A DNA stretch of 64,000 nucleotides, from contig NZ_CP108538.1 in the NCBI RefSeq assembly GCF_035994185.1, positions 3,720,001 through 3,784,000 on the forward strand. Direction: 5' to 3'. Positions 23,860 to 32,784 of the stretch are shown piece by piece (within the stretch, counting starts at the first letter, position 1; the number at the start of each line of letters is the position of its first letter). Position numbers and translations under genes: made by a program. The notes under the pieces were generated by a model. The model was not told the DNA's origin and made no database searches. It saw nothing but the letters and a program-made list of their open reading frames with translations. The stretch comes from Streptomyces sp. NBC_01217 (GTDB lineage: Bacteria; Actinomycetota; Actinomycetes; Streptomycetales; Streptomycetaceae).

Positions 23860-25032
23860 ATGCCTGGAATGACTGCCCGCAGCCGCGCCGAGAAACATCG
23901 TGCGGCGACCCCGCTGGAACTCTTCTTCGATCTCTGCTTCGTCGTCGCCGTGGCCCAGGCGGGCGGGAGGCTGCTGCATGCCGTCGCCGAGGGCCACGCC
24001 GCCACCGGAGTCGTCAGTTACGCGGCTGTCTTCTTCGCGATCTGGTGGGCCTGGGTCAACTTCACCTGGTTCGCCTCGGCGTACGACACCGACGACCCGC
24101 TGTACCGCGTGGTCACGTTCGTCCAGATCACCGGTGTGCTGATCTTCGCCGCCGGGGTGCCGCGCGCCTTCGACGCGGGCGACTGGACGCTCGGCGTCAT
24201 CGGCTATGTCGTGATGCGGCTCGCCCTGACCAGCCAGTGGCTGCGCGCCGCGTACTGCACCCGGGGCAGCGAGCGGCGCGTCGCGCTGCGGTACGCCGTC
24301 GGGATCACCGTGGTGCAGCTGGGCTGGATCGCCATGCTGCTGACCGACGACAGGGGCAGCGCACGTGCCGTCGTCTTCGTCGTGCTCGCGCTCGCGGAGA
24401 TGTCCGTTCCGGCGATCGCCGAGCGCGACCGCGCGACGAGCTGGCATCCGCGCCACATCGGCGAGCGGTACGGCCTGTTCACGATCATCGTGCTGGGCGA
24501 GACGATCGCGGCGGCCACGGTCGCGGTCCAGGAGGCGGTGGATGAGCACGAGGCGTTGGGTGAACTGCTGCCGATCGCCGCGGGTGGGCTGCTGATCGTC
24601 TTCTCCGCCTGGTGGATCTACTTCGCCGTGCCGATCCATGACTACCTCCGCGGCAGCAGGGAAGCGTTCGTCTGGGGGTACGGGCACTTCCTGATCTTCG
24701 GCTCCGCGGCCGCGATCGGCGCGGGCATCGAGGTCGCGGTGGAGGAGGCCGTGGGCAAGGCCCATGTCTCGGACACAGTGGCCGCCGCCGCGGTGACCGT
24801 GCCCTCCGCGCTCTTCCTGCTGACGGTGTGGGCGCTGCACGCCCGCCACTTCAAACGCGATCTCGCGGAGCAACTGTCCCTTCCCGTGGCCGCGCTGGCC
24901 ATCCTGGCCTGTACGTTCGCCGGGGGCGGGTGGGCGGTGCTCGCGGCGGGCCTGGTGGCGGCCGCGACGGTGACCGTGGGGGTGCTGTTGTCCCGGCGGC
25001 CCGCGGTGGACCCGGTGAGGAGCTCGCAGTGA
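23860..25032 (+). CDS. LtrA family membrane protein
   Basis: A 390-residue protein with about 11-12 TM helices, of the low-temperature-requirement A family. RAATPLELFFDLCFVVAVAQ is the family signature at the N-terminus and ERYGLFTIIVLGETIAAATV the conserved central motif with Glu in the membrane. Function is not known beyond an original link to cold growth in Listeria. ATG 23860 is preferred, with GTG 23848 and ATG 23869 as alternatives; no clear ribosome site. The stop overlaps the P1 peptidase start (GTGA). The upstream region holds Rex- and DevR-like sites that could now act on this gene. Confidence 0.85.
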   Translation: MPGMTARSRAEKHRAATPLELFFDLCFVVAVAQAGGRLLHAVAEGHAATGVVSYAAVFFAIWWAWVNFTWFASAYDTDDPLYRVVTFVQITGVLIFAAGVPRAFDAGDWTLGVIGYVVMRLALTSQWLRAAYCTRGSERRVALRYAVGITVVQLGWIAMLLTDDRGSARAVVFVVLALAEMSVPAIAERDRATSWHPRHIGERYGLFTIIVLGETIAAATVAVQEAVDEHEALGELLPIAAGGLLIVFSAWWIYFAVPIHDYLRGSREAFVWGYGHFLIFGSAAAIGAGIEVAVEEAVGKAHVSDTVAAAAVTVPSALFLLTVWALHARHFKRDLAEQLSLPVAALAILACTFAGGGWAVLAAGLVAAATVTVGVLLSRRPAVDPVRSSQ

Positions 25033-26171
25033 CGCAAGAGTCGCGGAAGCCGGCAGGCTCCGCCGGGCAGCGCGCGTCGGCCGCGCAGTCCGGGCCCCTC
25101 GACGCGTCGGCCATACCGTCCGGGCCGCTGGACGCGTTGACCGATGTCGCCGGGCTGCGGGTCGGTCACGCGCAGGTGGCGGGCGCGGGTGCGCTGAGCG
25201 GCACCACCGTCGTCCTCGCTCCCGAGGGTGGTGCCATCGCCGCCGTCGACGTACGCGGCGGCGGCCCCGGCACCCGCGAGACGGACGCGCTCGATCCGCG
25301 CAATCTGGTGCAGCGCATCGATGCCGTCGTCCTTACGGGCGGCAGCGCGTACGGACTTGACGCGGCGTCCGGTGTGATGGCCTGGCTGGAGGAGCAGGGG
25401 CGCGGGGTGCGGGTCGGCCCCGATCCGGCGCAGGTGGTGCCCGTGGTTCCGGCCGCATGCATCTTCGACCTGGGGCGGGGCGGTGACTGGCGGGCCCGTC
25501 CGGATGCCTCGACCGGTCGCGCGGCGGTGGAGGACGCGGCGGGTACGGAGCCGGGCGCCCCGGTCGCCGAGGGAGGCGTCGGCGCCGGTACGGGCGCGGT
25601 CGCCGGGCAGCTCAAGGGCGGGGTGGGCACGGCGAGCGTGCGGCTGGCGTCCGGGATCACGGTGGGCGCGCTCGTCGTGGTGAACGCGGCAGGTTCGGTC
25701 CTCGATCCGCGTACCGGAGTGCTGTACGGGGAGTACGGCGCCGCCGAACCGCCGGTGCACCCCGCGCCCGAGGTCCACCGCGCGGCGCAGCAGCGTCTGG
25801 CCGAGGCGCGTCAGGAGTCCGCACGGCCCCCGCTCAACACCACGCTCGCGGTCGTCGCCACGGACGCCGGCCTGACCCGCGCCCAGGCGCAGAAGCTCGC
25901 GGGTACGGCCCACGACGGACTGGCGCGCGCCGTCCGCCCCGTACATCTGCTGACCGACGGGGACACCGTTTTCGCGTTGGCCACCGGTGACCGGCCGATG
26001 GATCCGCAGAACCCGATCGCGCTCAACGATCTGCTGGCGGCCGGCGCGGACGCCCTGACCCGGGCCATCGTGAAGGCCGTCCGGGCAGCTCAGAGCGTCG
26101 ACGGCGGACCGGGCGGCGGCAACTACCCCTCGTACAGCGATCTCTACGGCGCCCGCCCGCACCTCTCATGA
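25029..26171 (+). CDS. P1 family peptidase (DmpA/NylC type, autoprocessing)
   Basis: A 380-residue N-terminal nucleophile aminopeptidase or amide hydrolase. DVAGLRVGHAQV opens the fold and VVLTGGSAYGLDAASGVMAW is the central motif. PPLNTTLAVVATDAG holds the autocleavage site between Asn and Thr, after which the Thr becomes the nucleophile of the beta subunit. GTG 25029 overlaps the LtrA-like stop, so the two are translationally coupled; the N-terminal 40 residues are Ser/Ala/Pro-rich. The substrate, which in the family ranges from peptides to nylon oligomers, cannot be told. Confidence 0.9.
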   Translation: MTQESRKPAGSAGQRASAAQSGPLDASAIPSGPLDALTDVAGLRVGHAQVAGAGALSGTTVVLAPEGGAIAAVDVRGGGPGTRETDALDPRNLVQRIDAVVLTGGSAYGLDAASGVMAWLEEQGRGVRVGPDPAQVVPVVPAACIFDLGRGGDWRARPDASTGRAAVEDAAGTEPGAPVAEGGVGAGTGAVAGQLKGGVGTASVRLASGITVGALVVVNAAGSVLDPRTGVLYGEYGAAEPPVHPAPEVHRAAQQRLAEARQESARPPLNTTLAVVATDAGLTRAQAQKLAGTAHDGLARAVRPVHLLTDGDTVFALATGDRPMDPQNPIALNDLLAAGADALTRAIVKAVRAAQSVDGGPGGGNYPSYSDLYGARPHLS

Positions 26172-26350
26172 CCGTAACCGCACGGCCGTCCGAATCTCGA
26201 CTCGCCTGCCGGTCAAGGAAGTTCGGACGAACCCCCAGGAACCATCCATGTGCGTCATACGTTTTCCAGAACCCCGGTCACGATGTCGGACCCAGGGACT
26301 ACGTTAAGCACGCACCACGTAACACGCGGCGACGGCCTGGAGACAGCACC

Positions 26351-27121
26351 TTGAGCGATCCGTACGAGACAACCGAGCAGCACCTCGAGCGACTCCTGCG
26401 ACGGGCACTCAACTCTTTCGACCTGCCCGACAGCACGGTCGAGAGACTCGGTACCGCGCTCGCCCACAGCAGTTCCCTGCACTCCTCGCACCACAGCTCC
26501 GTACTCCACCGCGAGACCTACCGGCACACCTACCTGCTGTCCGACGGCACCCCCTTCACCCTGTGGGAGCTGGTGCACGGCGGCCCGCGGGGCGCGACGG
26601 ACCCGCGGACCGGGACGGGGCCCGACCTGCGGCACCACGAGCTGTACAACGACGAGGCCGATGTCCGCATCGCCGCCGCCCGGCTGACCGGCGGCGTCAG
26701 TGAGGTCCCGGTGTTCGGGGACGACGGATCGCAGGGCGATCTGGAGATCCTCACGGTCCTGTTGACGGCTCCCCCGGCCCCGATGCCCCGGACCTACGCC
26801 CCTGACAACTCCGCCGACCACGCCCGCCGCGTCCTGCGCCGCGCGGAGAACGGCGACAGCCCCGGCGAGGAGACCGCCCGGCTGCTGCGCGCCGCCTTCG
26901 CCCACCACATCACCCAGGTCTTCGGCCGACAGTGCCGGGTGGACGGACGGGACGCCGGATTCACGCTGTACGAGCACGCCTTCCTGCTGCTCGACGGCAG
27001 CGAGACGAGCCTGTGGGAGGTCGAGCACACGGCCACGCCGGACGGCCGGCACATGTGCGAGGTGTACGGCGACGAGGACTCCGCCCGCGGGGCCATGGAG
27101 AGCCGTACGCGCATCTGCTGA
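26351..27121 (+). CDS. DUF6227 family protein
   Basis: A 256-residue soluble protein typical of Streptomyces (DUF6227). It has two similar halves: SSHHSSVLHRETYRHTYLLS with TPFTLWELVH, and QCRVDGRDAGFTLYEHAFLL with ETSLWEVEHT, suggesting an internal duplication. TTG 26351 is supported by GGAGAC eight bases upstream and by the conserved opening SDPYETTEQHLERLL. No catalytic motif is visible and the function is unknown. No gene is seen in 26172-26350. Confidence 0.8.
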   Translation: MSDPYETTEQHLERLLRRALNSFDLPDSTVERLGTALAHSSSLHSSHHSSVLHRETYRHTYLLSDGTPFTLWELVHGGPRGATDPRTGTGPDLRHHELYNDEADVRIAAARLTGGVSEVPVFGDDGSQGDLEILTVLLTAPPAPMPRTYAPDNSADHARRVLRRAENGDSPGEETARLLRAAFAHHITQVFGRQCRVDGRDAGFTLYEHAFLLLDGSETSLWEVEHTATPDGRHMCEVYGDEDSARGAMESRTRIC

Positions 27122-27160
27122 CCGGGCGGGGCCGGGGCCCGCGCCCGCGCCCGCACACAC

Positions 27161-27196
27161 GAAGGTGCCCGCACCCCAAGGGGCGCGGGCACCTTC
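27161..27196. terminator. Bidirectional terminator between convergent genes
   Basis: GAAGGTGCCCGCACCCC and GGGGCGCGGGCACCTTC form a 17-bp stem with one mismatch and a 2-base gap, midway between the DUF6227 gene and the convergent MFS gene. Confidence 0.85.
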
Positions 27197-27225
27197 GCAC
27201 TTCAGAACGTCAGCACTTCAGAACG

Positions 27226-28773
27226 TCACGGCGTCAGCGCGGGCTCCTTGCCGAGTTCGGGCTCGTCCACGGCGTCCGCCCCCTCGCCGCTGCCCTCCAC
27301 GTGCTGCCGCGGCTGCGCGGGCAGCGCGAACATCACCAGGAAGATCACCGCGAGCACCCCCGCCACCCACCACAGCGAGTTCTGGAACGCCTCCGCGAAC
27401 GCCGGGCCCACCTGCTGGGGCGTCAGCCGGTCCCCGATCGAGCCGAAGAAGACGACCGCGACCAGTCCGAGCCCGAGCGCATTGCCCATCTGCTGCACGG
27501 TGTTGATCAGGCCGGAGGCCGAGCCGGAGTGCTCCTTCGGCACCTCGGACAGCACCACGTCCGTCAGCGGGGCCACGATCAGCCCCATGCCGAGGCCCAT
27601 GAGCACCAGCGGCGGCACCATCTGCCAGGACGTGATGCCCATGCCGTACCGGTCGGACTCCCAGATGTAGAGCAGCAGGCCGACGACCATCAGCAGCGCG
27701 CCCGCCTGAAGGACCTTGCGGCCGAAGCGGGGCACCAGCTTCTGTACGGAGATACCCGCGGCGAACGAGACGGCGATCGAGAACGGGACGCCGGTCAGGC
27801 CGGCCCGCAGCGCGCTCCAGCCGAGGCCCATCTGCATGTACAGCGTCCAGACCAGGAAGAAGATGCCGAGGCCGATGCCGAAGGTCAGCTGCACGGCGAT
27901 GCCCGCCGCGAAGCTCTTGACCCGGAACAGCGACAGCTCGATCAGCGGCGAACCGTCCTTGCGCGCCTTCGCCCGCTCGAACAGCACCAGGACCAGGAGG
28001 ACCAGCAGGCTGCCCGCCATCGACAGGTGGCCCCACAGCGGCCAGTCCAGCTCGCGCCCACGGGTCAGCGGGTAGATCAGCATCAGCAGCCCCAGCGTCA
28101 CCAGCGCGACGCCGACCAGGTCGAGCCGGAGCGCCTTCGGGGCCTTGGACTCGGTGATGAACCTGGCTCCCAGGATCAGGCCCGCGATGCCGACCGGGAG
28201 GTTGATCAGGAAGATCGGGCGCCATTCGAGACCGGCGATGTTCCACTCGGTGAGCAGCGCGCCCAGCAGCGGTCCGGAGACGGCACCGAGACCGACTATC
28301 GCGCCGAAGAGGCCGAAGACCTTGCCACGCTCGTGCGCCGGGAAGGTGGCGTGCACGATCGACAGCACCTGCGGAACCATCAGCGCGGCGGTGCCGCCCT
28401 GGAGGATGCGGGAGGCGACCAGCATCTCCGGGTTCGCGGCGAAGCCGCAGAGCGCGGAGGCCAGCGTGAAGCCGCCGATGCCGATGAGGAAGAGCCGCTT
28501 GCGGCCGTAGATGTCGCCCAGCCGGCCGCCCGTGATCAGACCGGCGGCGAAGGCCAGGGCATACCCGGCGGTGATCCACTGGATCGAGCTGAACGAGGCA
28601 CCGGTGTCGCTCTTGATGCTCGGTATGGCGATGTTGACGATCGTGACGTCGACCAGGTCCATGAAGGCCGCGGTCATCACGATGGCGAGCGCGAACCAGC
28701 GTCGCCGGTCCGACGGGTCCGAGGACACCGTGGGCCCGGATGCCGTGGACGGCAGAGATGTGGAAGAAGTCAT
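27226..28773 (-). CDS. MFS multidrug exporter, DHA2 (EmrB/QacA) family
   Basis: A 515-residue, 14-helix exporter. Motif D1 is MDLVDVTIVNIAIPSI, motif A GGRLGDIYGRKRLFLIG and motif C GAVSGPLLGALL, placing it in the DHA2 drug:proton antiporters. A hydrophilic tail follows helix 14. ATG 28773 has no ribosome-binding site and the promoter lies within 40 bases, so the message may be leaderless. It is divergent from a WYL-domain regulator across a long inverted repeat, a common exporter/regulator pairing. Confidence 0.92.
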   Translation of the reverse strand: MTSSTSLPSTASGPTVSSDPSDRRRWFALAIVMTAAFMDLVDVTIVNIAIPSIKSDTGASFSSIQWITAGYALAFAAGLITGGRLGDIYGRKRLFLIGIGGFTLASALCGFAANPEMLVASRILQGGTAALMVPQVLSIVHATFPAHERGKVFGLFGAIVGLGAVSGPLLGALLTEWNIAGLEWRPIFLINLPVGIAGLILGARFITESKAPKALRLDLVGVALVTLGLLMLIYPLTRGRELDWPLWGHLSMAGSLLVLLVLVLFERAKARKDGSPLIELSLFRVKSFAAGIAVQLTFGIGLGIFFLVWTLYMQMGLGWSALRAGLTGVPFSIAVSFAAGISVQKLVPRFGRKVLQAGALLMVVGLLLYIWESDRYGMGITSWQMVPPLVLMGLGMGLIVAPLTDVVLSEVPKEHSGSASGLINTVQQMGNALGLGLVAVVFFGSIGDRLTPQQVGPAFAEAFQNSLWWVAGVLAVIFLVMFALPAQPRQHVEGSGEGADAVDEPELGKEPALTP

Positions 28774-28790
28774 GGAAGGAAGCTAAACGG

Positions 28791-28817
28791 CCATTAGGTC
28801 AGATCATGACCCAATGG
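28791..28817. promoter_or_regulatory. 27-bp inverted repeat, candidate operator of the exporter/WYL pair
   Basis: The arms CCATT-A-GGTCA and TGACC-C-AATGG flank GATCA, ten of eleven positions pairing. It lies 18 bases upstream of the MFS ATG and 50 bases before the WYL regulator start, so a bound protein could block both promoters. Confidence 0.65.
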
Positions 28818-28866
28818 GGGCGCACCCTGGTGAGATGACGGACACCCCGGCAAGGAGGCCGAGCCC

Positions 28867-29829
28867 ATGACCGACACCCCGGCACGGCTGCTGAATCTGC
28901 TGTCGCTCCTCCAGACGCCCCGCGAGTGGCCCGGCAGCGAACTCGCCGAACGGCTCAGTGTCAGCCCGCGCACGATCCGCCGCGACATCGACCGGCTCCG
29001 CGAGCTCGGCTATCCGGTGGAGGCCTCGCGCGGATCGGTCGGCGGCTACCGCCTCGTCGCGGGCGCGGCGATGCCGCCTCTGCTCCTCGACGACGAGGAG
29101 GCGGTGGCCATCGCGGTGGGCCTGCGGGCGGGCGCGGGGCATGCCATCGAGGGCGTCGACGAGGCCTCCGTGCGGGCTCTGGCGAAGCTGGAGCAGGTGC
29201 TGCCGTCGCGGCTGCGGCACCGGGTCTCGACGCTGCAGAACGCCACGATGCCGCTGACCCGCGGCGACGGCTCGACGATCGATCCGCACACGCTGACAGT
29301 GATGGCCGCGGCGGTCACCGGCCGGGAGCGGCTGCGGTTCGCCTACCGCGCGGGGGACGGCGCCGAGACGAAGCGGCAGGCCGAGCCGTACCGGCTGGTG
29401 AGCACGGGGTGGCGCTGGTATCTCGTCGCATACGACCTGGAGCGCGAGGACTGGCGTACGTTCCGGGTCGACCGGGTCAGCGAGCCGTTGGCGACCGGGG
29501 TCCGGTTCACGCCGCGCGAGCTTCCGACGGGTGACGCGGCGGCGTTCCTCGGCCGCTCCATCGCCCGGCGGCAGCCGGAGCTGGCGGTCGATGTGAGCTT
29601 CGCGGCGCCGGCGGACTATGTGTCCGCGCGGCTGCCGGCCTCGTTCCGGCCGTTGGAGCGGACCGGCGAGAACGGCTGCCGGCTGCGGGCGGTGCTGGCG
29701 GACTCGCTGGAGTGGGTGGCGCTCCGGCTGGCGCTGGTGGACTGCGAGTTCACCGCGCACGAGCCGCCGCAGCTGGTGGAGTACCTGGGCGATCTGGGGG
29801 CCCGGCTGACCCGCGCGACGGCCCACTGA
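28867..29829 (+). CDS. YafY/PafC-type transcriptional regulator with WYL domain
   Basis: A 320-residue regulator. An N-terminal HTH_11 DNA-binding domain covers residues 1-60 (LAERLSVSPRTIRRDIDRLR, with the recognition helix in the second half). The WYL domain begins near residue 145; its LVSTGWRWYLVAYDLEREDW stretch is the W-Y-L core and a WCX tail follows. Such proteins sense ligands, nucleotides or DNA damage. ATG 28867 has AAGGAGG nine bases upstream. The divergent DHA2 exporter is the likely target. Confidence 0.9.
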   Translation: MTDTPARLLNLLSLLQTPREWPGSELAERLSVSPRTIRRDIDRLRELGYPVEASRGSVGGYRLVAGAAMPPLLLDDEEAVAIAVGLRAGAGHAIEGVDEASVRALAKLEQVLPSRLRHRVSTLQNATMPLTRGDGSTIDPHTLTVMAAAVTGRERLRFAYRAGDGAETKRQAEPYRLVSTGWRWYLVAYDLEREDWRTFRVDRVSEPLATGVRFTPRELPTGDAAAFLGRSIARRQPELAVDVSFAAPADYVSARLPASFRPLERTGENGCRLRAVLADSLEWVALRLALVDCEFTAHEPPQLVEYLGDLGARLTRATAH

Positions 29830-29833
29830 GAGC

Positions 29834-29858
29834 GCAGCACGCAGCACGCAGCACGCAG
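29834..29858. repeat. 7-bp tandem repeat
   Basis: GCAGCAC occurs three times in a row with a partial fourth copy, just after the WYL regulator stop. Confidence 0.75.
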
Positions 29859-29865
29859 AAAAGAA

Positions 29866-29903
29866 TGAGCCCCGGCGCCAGGGGGGGTGGGCGCCGGGAC
29901 TCA
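29866..29903. terminator. Bidirectional terminator between WYL regulator and hrdD
   Basis: CCCGGCGCC and GGCGCCGGG pair perfectly around a G-rich loop, and outer TGAG/CTCA bases extend the stem. It lies between two convergent genes. Confidence 0.75.
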
Positions 29904-29953
29904 GCTCAGGGGTCGCACGAAGCGACCTATTTCGGAGGATACTGGACGAGGGC

Positions 29954-30952
29954 TCACGCCGCAGCGTCAAAACCCGTGTCGTGGGCCATTCGCTTCAGTT
30001 CGAGCAGCGCGTGCTTCTCGATCTGGCGAATCCGCTCACGGGTCAGCCCGTGCTGCTTGCCCACCTCGGTGAGGGTCCGCTCACGGCCGTCCTCGATGCC
30101 GTACCGCATGCGGATGATCGACGCGGTGCGGTTGTCGAGCTTGCCGATCAGGTCCTCCAGCTCCTCGCTGCGCAGCAGCGTCATCACCGACTGCTCGGGC
30201 GACACCGCGGAGGTGTCCTCCAGCAGATCGCCGAACTGCGTGTCGCCCTCGTCGTCCACGGACATGTTGAGACTGACCGGGTCACGGGCCCAGTCCAGGA
30301 CGTCGCCCACGCGCTGCGGCGTGGTGTCCAGCTCGGCGGCTATCTCCGCGTGCTCCGGCTCGCGCCCGTGCTCGCGGTTGAATTCGCGCTGCACCCTGCG
30401 GATCCGGCCGAGCTCCTCCACCAGGTGGACGGGGAGCCGGATCGTACGGGACTGGTCGGCTATGGATCGGGTGATGGCCTGACGGATCCACCACGTCGCA
30501 TACGTGGAGAACTTGAAGCCCTTGGCGTAGTCGAACTTCTCGACCGCGCGCACCAAGCCGGCGTTGCCCTCCTGGATCAGGTCGAGCAGGGGCAGCCCTG
30601 CCCGCGGATAGCGCCGGGCGACGGCAACGACGAGTCGGAGGTTGGAACGGATGAATATGTCCTTGGCGCGCTCGCCCTCGGCGACCAGCGCCTCCAGCTC
30701 TTCTCGCGTCGCTCCACCGGCTTCGCTCTCCACCGCGCCGTCGAGTATCTGTCGCGCGTAAACACCCGCCTCGATGGTCTGCGACAGCTCGACCTCCTTT
30801 GCGGCATCGAGCAGTGGCGTACGCGCGATCTCGTCCAGGTACATGCCGACCAGGTCGCGATCGGCGATCTCCCCGCCCGAGGCGCGAACGCTGCTTGCCC
30901 GGTTGGTCCCGCCGGAGGCGGACGAACGACGGGCGACGGCACGGGTTGCCAT
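29954..30952 (-). CDS. hrdD: RNA polymerase principal-like sigma factor HrdD
   Basis: A 332-residue group 2 sigma-70 factor. Region 1.2 is DRDLVGMYLDEIARTPLL. Region 2 carries NLRLVVAVARRYPRAGLPLL, DLIQEGNAGLVRAVEKFDY and FSTYATWWIRQAITR, identical in style to HrdB. Region 3 and the region 4 HTH end with LTRERIRQIEKHALLELKR. The opening MATRAVARR and overall length fit HrdD. It is dispensable in S. coelicolor and recognises promoters much like those of HrdB (family knowledge). ATG 30952 has AAGGGAG five bases upstream. A SigR-type promoter lies 63-88 bases upstream. Confidence 0.9.
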   Translation of the reverse strand: MATRAVARRSSASGGTNRASSVRASGGEIADRDLVGMYLDEIARTPLLDAAKEVELSQTIEAGVYARQILDGAVESEAGGATREELEALVAEGERAKDIFIRSNLRLVVAVARRYPRAGLPLLDLIQEGNAGLVRAVEKFDYAKGFKFSTYATWWIRQAITRSIADQSRTIRLPVHLVEELGRIRRVQREFNREHGREPEHAEIAAELDTTPQRVGDVLDWARDPVSLNMSVDDEGDTQFGDLLEDTSAVSPEQSVMTLLRSEELEDLIGKLDNRTASIIRMRYGIEDGRERTLTEVGKQHGLTRERIRQIEKHALLELKRMAHDTGFDAAA

Positions 30953-31014
30953 GCGTGCTCCCTTGCTGAGTAGGTCGCGACACCCTTCCCGGGTGCCCTG
31001 CATCCGATGGAAAC

Positions 31015-31040
31015 AACGACTGGAATCCGGACAGAATTCC
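31015..31040 (-). promoter_or_regulatory. SigR-type promoter of hrdD
   Basis: On the minus strand GGAAT (31040-31036), 18 bases, then GTT (31017-31015): an exact GGAAT-N18-GTT. hrdD is a known SigR target in S. coelicolor, so this is probably the counterpart of hrdDp1. Confidence 0.8.
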
Positions 31041-31100
31041 CATGCCTGGCATTGATTTCGCGATCATGCAGTACCCTGTTCGGCCGCGAAGGGAGTGCAC

Positions 31101-31640
31101 ATGCCGAGCACCCAGACAGAAGTGCAGGTCAGGCCGGGCGTCGAAGATGATTTGGTGGCGCTCACGGACATCTACAACCATTACGTGCGTGAGACCGCGC
31201 TCACCTTCGATACGGCTCCCTTCTCACTCGAACAGCGGCTGCCGTGGCTTCGTTCCCATCCTGAAGACGGCCCGCACCGTCTTCTGGTTGCTCAGGATGT
31301 CCGCATTGTCGGCCCGGCCTCGGTTCTGGGATATGCCACCAGCAGCGCTTTCCGCCCCAAGGCGGCGTACGCGACCTCGGTCGAGGTGAGCGTGTACTGC
31401 GCCCCGTCGGCCACCGGCCGCGGCATCGGCACGCTCCTGTACTCGTCCCTGTTCGAGGCGCTGGCGGGCGAGGACGTGCACCGCGCGTACGCGGGCATCA
31501 CCCAGCCCAACGACGCCTCGGTCCGGCTGCACGAGCGCTTCGGTTTCCGCCATGTCGGTACGTACGCCGAGGTGGGCCGGAAGTTCGGCACGTACTGGGA
31601 CGTGGCCTGGTACGAGAGGCCGCTGGGACCACAGTCCTAG
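31101..31640 (+). CDS. GNAT acetyltransferase, phosphinothricin-acetyltransferase-like
   Basis: A 179-residue member of the PAT/Bar-like GNAT group. VRPGVEDDLVALTDIYNHYV and ETALTFDTAPFSLEQR are the group signature, SVYCAPSATGRGIGTLLY is the acetyl-CoA loop, and QPNDASVRLHERFGFRHVGT the end of the fold. Members acetylate phosphinothricin, methionine derivatives or other amino acids; housekeeping streptomycete copies need not give resistance. ATG 31101 has AAGGGAG five bases upstream and is preferred over GTG 31095. It is divergent from hrdD. Confidence 0.88.
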   Translation: MPSTQTEVQVRPGVEDDLVALTDIYNHYVRETALTFDTAPFSLEQRLPWLRSHPEDGPHRLLVAQDVRIVGPASVLGYATSSAFRPKAAYATSVEVSVYCAPSATGRGIGTLLYSSLFEALAGEDVHRAYAGITQPNDASVRLHERFGFRHVGTYAEVGRKFGTYWDVAWYERPLGPQS

Positions 31641-31712
31641 GGCCCGGCCCCGCCGCGTCCTAGGTCCACGGCCCGTTACGCACCCCGGGCGCCGCGCCTA
31701 GCGTGCCTCCGT

Positions 31713-32750
31713 ATGGACGACACGACGAAAGAGGCCGCCCCCGACACCACGGGCACGCTCGACGAGGCACTGGAGCGCCTCCACACCGCGGGCCCCGAAC
31801 GGAACGGCTGGCTGAGCAATCACGGCCCGATGGCCGTAGAGGCGCTGGTCCGGCACGGTCAGGCACCGGCCGTCCACCGATGGCTCGACCACTACAGCCA
31901 CAAGCTGGAGGACATGCCGGCCACCGCGTCCCGGGTGACCGCGGAGAACTGGCGCGAGGCCCTGGGCGACCCGCGCCGGATCGCGGACTGGACGGCGCAC
32001 TTCGAGCGGGAGACGGCCGAGCGCCCCTGGCGGGACGTGCTGACCGAGTGGTGGCCGCGGCTGCTGCCCGGCATCGCGGCGGGCGCCACCCACCCCGTGA
32101 TCCGGGTCGGCCACTCCGTGCGCACCCTGCTCGCCGGTGAGGCGAGCGCGCCCCGGATCGCCGAGCTCGCCCACGGCCTCGGCTACTGGGCCGCCCGCCA
32201 CCAGCCACTGCGCGCCCTGGCCCCGCTCCCGCCCGCGCCGAGCGCCGCGGCCGCGCTGGACGCCGTACCGCCGGTGCCCGAGCAGAGCGGCGGCATCCGG
32301 GACCGGTTGGCGCAGCTCACCGCGTTCCCCGTGTGGCCGCAGCGGTTCACCGACGACCCGGACGAGGCACGGGCCGGGCTGGAGGAGCTGGTGCGGGCCG
32401 CGACCCACCGCTATGCCACGCACGGCCACGGCGAACCGATCATGCTGGTGCACGCCGCGACCGCGCCCAATGCCGTGCTGCGTACGCTGCCCGCGCTCCC
32501 CCGCGCCCTGTGGGTGGCGAGCCTGCACGCCGCCTGGGCGGCGAGCGCGGCGGTCACCGCCGCGTACAGTCCGGCCGGGCTGGCCCCGTACACACCGGCG
32601 TCCGCGTCCGCCGGGGAGCTCTTCGCCCGGGCGGCGGCGCACGGCGACGATCACACCATCAAGTTCACCGACACCGCGCTGGACGTCGGCGATACGACGG
32701 CCCTCGCCGCCGCTCTCCGCTCGATCGAGCTGAACCCGCCGGTCCTGTGA
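31713..32750 (+). CDS. Questin oxidase-like protein (PF14027)
   Basis: A 345-residue soluble protein similar to the questin oxidase family, cofactor-free Baeyer-Villiger-type enzymes of anthraquinone pathways. Conserved His-containing segments are visible: NHGPMAVEAL, HPVIRVGHSVRTL, IMLVHAATAPNAV and GDDHTIKFTDTAL. No ribosome site precedes ATG 31713, but TAGCGT ends nine bases before it, fitting a leaderless transcript. No secondary-metabolite genes surround it, so the substrate is unknown. Confidence 0.8.
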   Translation: MDDTTKEAAPDTTGTLDEALERLHTAGPERNGWLSNHGPMAVEALVRHGQAPAVHRWLDHYSHKLEDMPATASRVTAENWREALGDPRRIADWTAHFERETAERPWRDVLTEWWPRLLPGIAAGATHPVIRVGHSVRTLLAGEASAPRIAELAHGLGYWAARHQPLRALAPLPPAPSAAAALDAVPPVPEQSGGIRDRLAQLTAFPVWPQRFTDDPDEARAGLEELVRAATHRYATHGHGEPIMLVHAATAPNAVLRTLPALPRALWVASLHAAWAASAAVTAAYSPAGLAPYTPASASAGELFARAAAHGDDHTIKFTDTALDVGDTTALAAALRSIELNPPVL

Positions 32751-32784
32751 CAGCCGGCCCATGCACCCGGCCTCGCCGACGCTC

